A stretch of 64,000 bases of DNA. It comes from a virus. The stretch lies in the IMG/VR virus record IMGVR_UViG_3300032294_002877, positions 62,001 through 126,000 of that record; one strand, written 5' to 3'. The notes under the pieces were generated by a model that worked only from the letters and a program-made list of their open reading frames with translations, did not search any database and was not told where the DNA came from. How positions within the stretch are numbered: position 1 is the stretch's first letter; each line of letters opens with the position of its first letter. This document shows, in pieces, positions 58,525 through 64,000 of this stretch. The position numbers and the translations under genes are program-made.

Positions 58525-59994
58525 ATGATTTTGTGTGACCCGTCAGCTGAACGTGCTGTTCTCAGTGGGATCTTTCATTATGGAGAACAAGTATATTTAG
58601 ATATAGCCGATCTTGTCAAAGAGTCTACTTTTACTATTGATAGCAATCAATATATATTTAAATGCCTAAAAACTATTTGCGAAACCACACAACCCAAATC
58701 GGCAATAGATATAGCATCTATCTACTCGGTTGCTCAGGACCTTGGTTTGTCGCATGTATTTAATCAAAAAGAAGAGGTTCAGCACCTAAAAGCAGTCAAA
58801 GACTTTCCTGTTAATATAGAAAATATACGAAAATTTGCAGCCAAAATTAAAAAATTGGAAATAGCCAGATCTTTACATAAAGAGATGGAAGTTATACAAG
58901 AAAAGCTTTTGGATGTTAACGGATCAGAGTCTGTTACAGCTATCATGAGCATAGCAGAAGATTCCATATTCAACTTTGCCACAAATATTTCTGGCGACAG
59001 CGATGAATCTCCAAGCCAAATCGGTTTAGGAATAGAAGAATATATACAGTTTTTACAAGAAAATACTATTGATCAGGTTGGTATTCCAACAGGATTTCCT
59101 GTATATGATCAAGCTATTGGCGGAGGTTTACGTAAAGGCACAATTAATGTTATAGGGGCAAGACCAAAAGTTGGAAAGACATTATTATCAGACAATATAG
59201 GATTTCATATCTCAAATAAGCTTAAAATTCCTGTCTTGAATATGGATACAGAAATGAGCAAAGAAGATCATATTCATAGAATTATAGCAATGAACACAGA
59301 GATAGAAGTAAATAAGATAGAGACCGGTAAATTTTCAGATTCTCCAAGCAATATAACAAAAATCAAAGATACAGTAGCAGAATTAAAGCAAACACCATTA
59401 TATCATAAAGTCATAGCCGGTAAGCCGTTTGACGAACAGCTAGCGATAATGAAAAGATGGCTCATCAAAGAAGTTGGTCTTAACGAAGATGGCACAGCGA
59501 AGGATTGCGTAATAATCTATGATTATCTAAAGCTTATGGATAGTACAGGAATATCTCAAGACATGAAAGAATATCAAGTATTGGGCTTTATGATGACGGC
59601 ACTTCACAACTTCGCTGTCAAATATAAAGTTCCTATACTAGCATTTATCCAATTAAATAGAGATGGTATTACCAAAGAAAGTACCGATTCTGCTAGTGGA
59701 TCCGATAGAATTATATGGTTGTGTAGTAATTTTAGTATTTTCAAACGAAAAAGCGATGAAGAAATAGCCGAAGATGGTGGTAAGTCTGGAAACAGAAAAT
59801 TAATACCGATTATCTCAAGACACGGTGGAGGTCTGGACGATAACGACTATATTAATTGTCACATGAAGGGTTGGTGTGCTAAGATTACAGAAGGACAGAC
59901 CAAACTGGAAATAATGAACAATAACAAAACTGAACAAGATGGATTTATAGTTGATGAAAACAATAATGAAGAACAAGTCATACCTTTCGTATAA
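58525..59994 (+). CDS. dnaB: DnaB-type replicative helicase
   Basis: The start is ATG 58525 (MILCDPSAERAVL), which fits the DnaB N-terminus; a longer frame from 58465 overlaps the preceding gene. AGGGTGA precedes it. The 489-residue protein has the DnaB N-terminal domain, a linker, then the RecA-like motor: GIPTGFPVYDQAIGGGLRKG (~187-206), Walker A GARPKVGKTLL (211-221), NMDTEMSKED, Walker B-like CVIIYDYLKLM and AFIQLNRDG. It unwinds DNA at the phage fork with the primase encoded next. Confidence 0.9.
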   Translation: MILCDPSAERAVLSGIFHYGEQVYLDIADLVKESTFTIDSNQYIFKCLKTICETTQPKSAIDIASIYSVAQDLGLSHVFNQKEEVQHLKAVKDFPVNIENIRKFAAKIKKLEIARSLHKEMEVIQEKLLDVNGSESVTAIMSIAEDSIFNFATNISGDSDESPSQIGLGIEEYIQFLQENTIDQVGIPTGFPVYDQAIGGGLRKGTINVIGARPKVGKTLLSDNIGFHISNKLKIPVLNMDTEMSKEDHIHRIIAMNTEIEVNKIETGKFSDSPSNITKIKDTVAELKQTPLYHKVIAGKPFDEQLAIMKRWLIKEVGLNEDGTAKDCVIIYDYLKLMDSTGISQDMKEYQVLGFMMTALHNFAVKYKVPILAFIQLNRDGITKESTDSASGSDRIIWLCSNFSIFKRKSDEEIAEDGGKSGNRKLIPIISRHGGGLDDNDYINCHMKGWCAKITEGQTKLEIMNNNKTEQDGFIVDENNNEEQVIPFV

Positions 59995-61111
59995 TCAATT
60001 TCAACTAAAACATTTATCGGATGTTTTATGCGACGATATAACGAATTTATTAGAAGCTCTTGGTGTCGATTTGTATAAAGATTTTGGTAAAATGATAGCT
60101 ATGAGCTGTCCAGTTCATGGAGGAGACAATGAGTCGGCATTTAACTTATATCATCAAGGAGAACACTATAGAGGCAATTGGAAATGCAGAACACATAAAT
60201 GTGAAGAAACATTTAAGGGTTCTATTATAGGATTTATTAGAGGCTGTATATCTCATAGCAAATACGGATGGCAAAAACCCGGAGATGAAATGTGTTCTTT
60301 CCAGGAGGCCCTCCAGTTTGCAACAGATTTTACTAAACAAGATCTAAAATCTATTAAAATTTCCAAAAAAGCAAAAGAAAAGAACAGCTTTATTAACTCC
60401 GTTAGATATATCAAGAATACCAATAGTAGTATACTCAATAAGGTTAATAGGTCTTTTATACGGCAGAATTTATCAATTCCGTCGGAATACTTTGTATCAA
60501 GAGGATTTTCTTCAGAGATTCTACAAAAATACGATATTGGTGAATGTACGAACCCAGATAAAGAAATGTATAATAGAGCGGTAGCGCCGATATACGACAA
60601 CGATCACAAGTATATGATAGGGTGTACTGGTAGGAGTATATTTGAAAAATGTGAAAATTGTAAAGGTTTTCATGAGGTATCAGTAGTTTGTCCATCAAAG
60701 GAAGAAGCCTGGAAATACTCGAAATGGAAACATAGCTATAAATTCAAAAGCGAAGAACATCTATATAATTTCTGGTTTGCTAAAGATTCCATAAAAGAAT
60801 CATCTACAGTTATATTAGTAGAAAGTCCGGGAAATGTATGGAGACTAGAAGAGGCCGGTATCCATAATTCTGTGGCTATTTTTGGATCATCACTAAGCGA
60901 TAGACAGAAAATGATACTGGATACCTCAGGAGCAATGACTATATTTACATTAATGGATAATGATGACGCCGGAATAAAAGCAGAAAACCAGATTATAAAT
61001 AAATGTGAAAAAACCTATAACATAAAGAAGATCCCCTTTAATTATCCAGATATTGGGTCGATGACAATAGCGCAAATACAACAGGAAATCTCACCACTAC
61101 TAATAGGATAA
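59954..61111 (+). CDS. DnaG-like primase (zinc-finger plus TOPRIM)
   Basis: The protein has ~385 residues; the start is unclear (ATG 59954 or ATG 59966, both inside dnaB, overlap about 41 or 29 bp). A zinc-binding N-terminus has CPVHGG (~52) and CRTHKCEETFKGSIIGFI (~78-95). The core (FVSRGFSSEILQKYDIGEC, GCTGRSI) leads to a TOPRIM domain: VILVESPGNVWRLEEAGI (~285-302) and TLMDNDDAGIKAEN (~332-345). It makes RNA primers and likely pairs with DnaB like T4 gp61/gp41. A second, AEP-type primase-like protein is at 1.7 kb. Confidence 0.85.
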   Translation: MKTIMKNKSYLSYNQFQLKHLSDVLCDDITNLLEALGVDLYKDFGKMIAMSCPVHGGDNESAFNLYHQGEHYRGNWKCRTHKCEETFKGSIIGFIRGCISHSKYGWQKPGDEMCSFQEALQFATDFTKQDLKSIKISKKAKEKNSFINSVRYIKNTNSSILNKVNRSFIRQNLSIPSEYFVSRGFSSEILQKYDIGECTNPDKEMYNRAVAPIYDNDHKYMIGCTGRSIFEKCENCKGFHEVSVVCPSKEEAWKYSKWKHSYKFKSEEHLYNFWFAKDSIKESSTVILVESPGNVWRLEEAGIHNSVAIFGSSLSDRQKMILDTSGAMTIFTLMDNDDAGIKAENQIINKCEKTYNIKKIPFNYPDIGSMTIAQIQQEISPLLIG

Positions 61112-61114
61112 ATA

Positions 61115-61897
61115 ATGCTAATTTTAGGAATATCAGGAAAGAAACAATCCGGTAAAACAACATCCGGTAACTTTATTTTATCTGTGTTTATGACTAATTT
61201 AAATATTAGCAAAAAAATACATATAGACAATGATGGACAAATAGTTATCTCCGATCTTTTCGGAAATGAACAGTATGCTGGGGTATTCGATCTTGCTAAG
61301 AATATCAACAGTACAGACTATCTTATACAAAAAGCAATAGATACACTAAATCCACATGTTAAACTATATAGCTTTGCAGATCCGCTCAAACAAAACATAT
61401 GTATGGATATGCTAGGATTATCATATAATCAATGTTATGGTACTGATGAAGATAAAAACACATTAACATCAATACGGTGGGAAAACATACCAGGATATAA
61501 TACATCTTCTAAATACGGATCGCATGATCCTAGCGGATTCATGACCGCGAGACAAGTAATGGAAATCGTTGGTACTAATATTTTCAGATCAATGAAAAAA
61601 GACGTATGGGTCAACGCAACACTAAATAAAATTGCCAAGGAAAAACCTAAACTAGCGATTATTACAGATTGTAGATTTCCTGACGAAATCACAGCTATAA
61701 AAAATCAAAACGGAAAAACAATAAGACTAACAAGATCAAAGTTTATTTCTGATCACGAAAGCGAATTAGTGCTAGATAAAGATAGATACGATTGGTCTAA
61801 TTTTGATTTTATTGTCGAAAACAGCGAAACAAGTATATATGATCAATGTATCGAGTTACAAAACATTTTAACACAATTATCTAAAGCGACATCATGA
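61115..61897 (+). CDS. Deoxynucleoside monophosphate kinase (T4 gp1-like)
   Basis: A 260-residue kinase with P-loop GISGKKQSGKTTSGN (5-19) and features of phage dNMP kinases: YSFADPLKQNICMDMLGLS (~91-109), MTARQVMEIVGTNIFRSMKK (~147-166), VWVNATLNKI and ITDCRFPDEI (~189-198). It phosphorylates dNMPs for phage DNA synthesis. It begins 3 bp after the primase gene and overlaps the nuclease gene by 4 bp. Confidence 0.85.
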   Translation: MLILGISGKKQSGKTTSGNFILSVFMTNLNISKKIHIDNDGQIVISDLFGNEQYAGVFDLAKNINSTDYLIQKAIDTLNPHVKLYSFADPLKQNICMDMLGLSYNQCYGTDEDKNTLTSIRWENIPGYNTSSKYGSHDPSGFMTARQVMEIVGTNIFRSMKKDVWVNATLNKIAKEKPKLAIITDCRFPDEITAIKNQNGKTIRLTRSKFISDHESELVLDKDRYDWSNFDFIVENSETSIYDQCIELQNILTQLSKATS

Positions 61898-62937
61898 TAG
61901 TAACATATTTTCGTAGTTCTTCGTATAATACCCATTCTATGTGTGAGCAGCAGTACTTTGCTGAATACGTCTTGGGGTGGCGAGGTCTTTCCGGACAAAA
62001 GGCCGATAAAGGCACTATTGTGCATAAAGTTTTAGAGATTTTAGCCGTGATAAAAAAGGCTCTTCAAGATAAAATTACTAATGTAGAAGATGATATTATT
62101 GGTAAAATAGACTGTAATAAATATGATTTAGATAATATTATTAAGTCTGTATATAAGTATTATTCAGAAGCGAACGCTCATCATAAGTGGTCTCAGAAAG
62201 ACTACAAAGATTGCCATGCATGGGTCTATAAGGCTATAGAATTTAATAATGGGATGTTTGATCCAAGGAATCGGAACATATTGTGCCCAGAGCAACATTT
62301 TGATATAGAGATCAAAAAACCCTGGTCTGCGTATTCTTACGACACAGATGAGGGGAAATTAGAAGGATATTTAGCCATTAAGGGCACAATAGATTTAATC
62401 ACACTATTAGATTCAAATACCATAGAAATTATTGACTGGAAAACCGGTAGAAGACTGGATTGGGCAACCGGTCAAGAAAAAACACAAGAGAAACTGGAAA
62501 ATGACCCTCAACTAAGAATATATCACTATGCTATCAGTCATCTTTATCCCGAAATAGACCATATCATATTTTCTATCTATTTTATTAATGATGGTGGTCC
62601 GTTCTCTATTTGTTTTGATAAATCTGATTTGCAAAAAACAGAAGATATGCTACGCAGAAAATTTGAGATTGTCAAAAACACTAAGCGTCCCAAACTTAAT
62701 AAAAGTTGGATGTGCAATAAATTATGTCATTTTGGTAAAACAACATTTGAAAACACTGCGATTCAGCCACAAATAGAATATAGAGATAATCAAATTTGTA
62801 AGACCGGATCTGTAATGACTAAATGCGAACAAATAAAACACGATATGGACTTGCACGGCATGGATGCTGTGGTAAACTTATACAAAAATCCTGGTCACTC
62901 GTTTGGTAAATACAAAGCACCCGGAAGCACAGAATGA
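61894..62937 (+). CDS. RecB/Cas4-type PD-(D/E)xK exonuclease
   Basis: The 347-residue nuclease has RSSSYNTHSMCEQQYFAEYV (7-26) with a Cys, KGTIVHKVLEIL (~39-50) with the His, AIKGTIDLITLL (~158-169) with the metal Asp, IEIIDWKTGRRLDW (~174-187) with the D-x-K catalytic pair, and QLRIYHYAI (~203-211) matching the QxxxY motif. Late Cys (MCNKLCHFGK) could bind an iron-sulfur cluster as in Cas4/AddB. Likely a DNA-end processing exonuclease in phage recombination. Confidence 0.85.
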   Translation: MIVTYFRSSSYNTHSMCEQQYFAEYVLGWRGLSGQKADKGTIVHKVLEILAVIKKALQDKITNVEDDIIGKIDCNKYDLDNIIKSVYKYYSEANAHHKWSQKDYKDCHAWVYKAIEFNNGMFDPRNRNILCPEQHFDIEIKKPWSAYSYDTDEGKLEGYLAIKGTIDLITLLDSNTIEIIDWKTGRRLDWATGQEKTQEKLENDPQLRIYHYAISHLYPEIDHIIFSIYFINDGGPFSICFDKSDLQKTEDMLRRKFEIVKNTKRPKLNKSWMCNKLCHFGKTTFENTAIQPQIEYRDNQICKTGSVMTKCEQIKHDMDLHGMDAVVNLYKNPGHSFGKYKAPGSTE

Positions 62938-62963
62938 CCCCCTATTTAAAGGAGACAGACTGA

Positions 62964-63004
62964 GATGGACGTGAATAAAAGGTATGTGCCTTTACACGTC
63001 CATT
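62964..63004 (+). promoter_or_regulatory. Hairpin covering the dnaE start codon
   Basis: ATGGACGTG (62965-62973) pairs perfectly with CACGTCCAT (62995-63003), extended by a G-T pair (62964 with 63004). An inner stem AAAGG/CCTTT (62978-62982 with 62989-62993) closes a 6-nt loop. The stem contains the start codon on one side and the codons for His-Val-His on the other. It may gate translation or act as the upstream hairpin of a recoding site. Confidence 0.7.
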
Positions 63005-64000
63005 CCTAGGTGAATCTCATTATTCACTTTTGGATGGACTTTCAAAACCCTCGCAGATAGCAGAAAGATGCGTCAATATTGGCGTAAACTCCTGCGCACT
63101 TACTGATCATGGAACCATATCGGGATGTGTTCAATTCTATCAAGAATTAAAAGCTAAAAAGATTAAGCCTATTCTTGGTTGTGAGCTATATTTATGTCAT
63201 CAAAATGCCACAATAAAGACTAAGGACAATTCATCCCTAAGTCATTTCATAGTTTTGGCTAAAAATTTTGCCGGTTGGAAAACACTGATCAAGATAGTAT
63301 CTGAAGCCAATAAACCAAATAAATTTTATCATAAGCCAAGATTAAGTATGGCTGAGTTAGCAGAATATTTAGACGGTAATATTATTGGGTTCTGTGGACA
63401 TCTAGGATCATATTTGTCCAATATAATAGAAAATAAAGACGGGTCTGAATCAAAGAAGTTGGGTATAGATTTTATCTCACAGATGAATGATATTTTTGGT
63501 AAAGGCAATTTCTTTTTAGAGTCTCAGCTAATGGACCAACAGCACAATCCTGCTCAAGTACAACTAACAGAATACATAAGAAACTTAGGTAGTGCGACAA
63601 ATACAAAAGTAATATGCACTCCCGATGCTCATTATTGTGAGAAAAGCGATGCTGTTGATCAGCGCATACTCCTATGCAACAATCTAAAGACTACTCTTGT
63701 TAATATAAATAAGAGATTATTAGATAATGAAGATGTTCCGATGTCGTGTTTTTTCAGATCGGACAACTATCATATTTTATCGCCAGAAGAGATGATAGAT
63801 ATTCATACAGAGGAAGAAATAGATAATACAAATTATCTTAACTCATTATGCGAAGAATACTCCATTCTTAGCAAACCATTACTTCCTCCCTTCTCTTGCC
63901 CAGACGGATACGATCCAGATGAGTATCTTAGGGAACTGTGTCGCAAAGGCTGGAGAGAAAAAATATCTAGTGTTATTGCTGAAAATGAGCAACAAGAATA
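62965..64000 (+). CDS. dnaE: DNA polymerase III alpha subunit, N-terminal PHP domain; reading frame interrupted near the start, 3' end outside window
   Basis: ATG 62965, behind AAAGGAG, opens MDVNKRYVPLHVHS and stops at TAG 63007-63009. The frame two bases on resumes with HYSLLDGLSKPSQIAERC and stays open to the window end (about 330 codons). PLHVHS and HYSLLDG are adjacent in DnaE-type PHP domains, so one protein is split by 11 nt. Further PHP motifs follow: ALTDHGTISG, ILGCELYL, SHFIVLAKN, CGHLGS and TPDAHY. The enzyme copies the phage genome with the DnaB and primase encoded upstream. A hop from TCC 63004-63006 to TCT 63015-63017, or a -1 frameshift adding Leu-Gly-Glu-Ser, would join the parts. 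The polymerase domain lies beyond the window. Confidence 0.85.
63008..63029 (+). promoter_or_regulatory. Hairpin directly after the internal UAG of dnaE
   Basis: AGGTGAAT (63008-63015) pairs with ATTCACTT (63022-63029, one G-T pair) around the loop CTCATT. It begins at the second base of the UAG stop and holds part of the proposed TCT landing codon in stem and loop. Confidence 0.65.

Noticed and set aside
63007-63009. UAG in dnaE as evidence for stop-codon reassignment (TAG read as an amino acid)
   Set aside because: Reading through TAG does not restore the frame, because 11 nt separate the conserved blocks. TAG also ends other genes in the window normally (3286-3288, 8673-8675, 31381-31383).
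1-64000. CRISPR arrays, insertion sequences, integrase/attachment sites, complete tRNA genes, rRNA
   Set aside because: I looked for regular direct repeats with spacers, transposase or integrase motifs, and tRNA cloverleaves. None was found apart from the tRNA-like element at 1631. A covariance-model scan was not possible.

Overview
The window looks like part of the genome of a large tailed bacteriophage. It is AT-rich by eye and densely coded. Genes are mostly co-directional, with ATGA, TAATG and short overlaps. The evidence is an rIIB-like gene, a complete set of phage-type replication and nucleotide genes (DnaE with a PHP domain, DnaB, DnaG-like primase, RecA/UvsX, dNMP kinase, class I ribonucleotide reductase, dCMP deaminase, dUTPase, PhoH), small HNH nucleases, a small sigma-like factor and a T4-type late promoter (TATAAATA). 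No capsid, portal, terminase or tail gene is recognisable here, so the phage assignment rests on these genes. The host cannot be named from this window.

Layout. 1-2.9 kb: a truncated gene (possibly rIIA-like), rIIB and an AEP/RepB-type primase-like protein. 2.9-8.7 kb: small unknowns, a zinc-ribbon/RuvA-domain-III protein next to RuvB, a secreted thioredoxin, an actin-like ATPase, an HNH nuclease, a secreted trypsin-like protease and a subtilisin. 8.7-16.3 kb (minus strand): a secreted small protein and an eight-gene glycan operon of glycosyltransferases (including GT10, GT60 and a YibB-type fusion) and methyltransferases. Divergent promoters lie at 16.37-16.46 kb. 16.5-24.6 kb (plus): small proteins, a macro domain protein, then a second glycan operon (CAP59-like, GT90, HAD-nucleotidyltransferase fusion, FkbM, cupin, GT2, GDPD-like). 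24.6-33.3 kb: deoxyribosyltransferase-like protein, GMP reductase, GT4, ferritin-like, PAP2, sigma-like factor, ClpP-like and DeoC-like proteins. 33.2-33.9 kb: a stand-alone late-promoter/virion-like gene/terminator cassette. 33.9-38.9 kb: small membrane proteins, a holin-like protein, a papain-like and a second secreted trypsin-like protease. 38.9-49.3 kb: a third glycan operon (RgpF-like, RmlB- and RmlC-like, fucosyltransferase-like, GT90, a GT4+GT2 fusion). 49.3-64 kb: nucleotide metabolism, recombination and the replisome, running out of the window inside dnaE.

How it fits together. The last 15 kb makes deoxynucleotides and copies and recombines DNA. About 19 glycosyltransferases, 5 methyltransferases and several sugar-nucleotide enzymes point to extensive glycan building, on the virion or on the host surface; which one cannot be read from sequence. 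Five proteases of four different folds are an unusual load.

The most striking signal is at the start of dnaE (62965-63030). The conserved N-terminus PLHVHS-HYSLLDG is split between two frames by 11 nt that begin with a UAG stop. Hairpins lie on both sides, and a matched Ser codon (TCC to TCT) would restore the family consensus exactly. This resembles the arrangement of the T4 gene 60 translational bypass. A mutation or sequence error is the main alternative.
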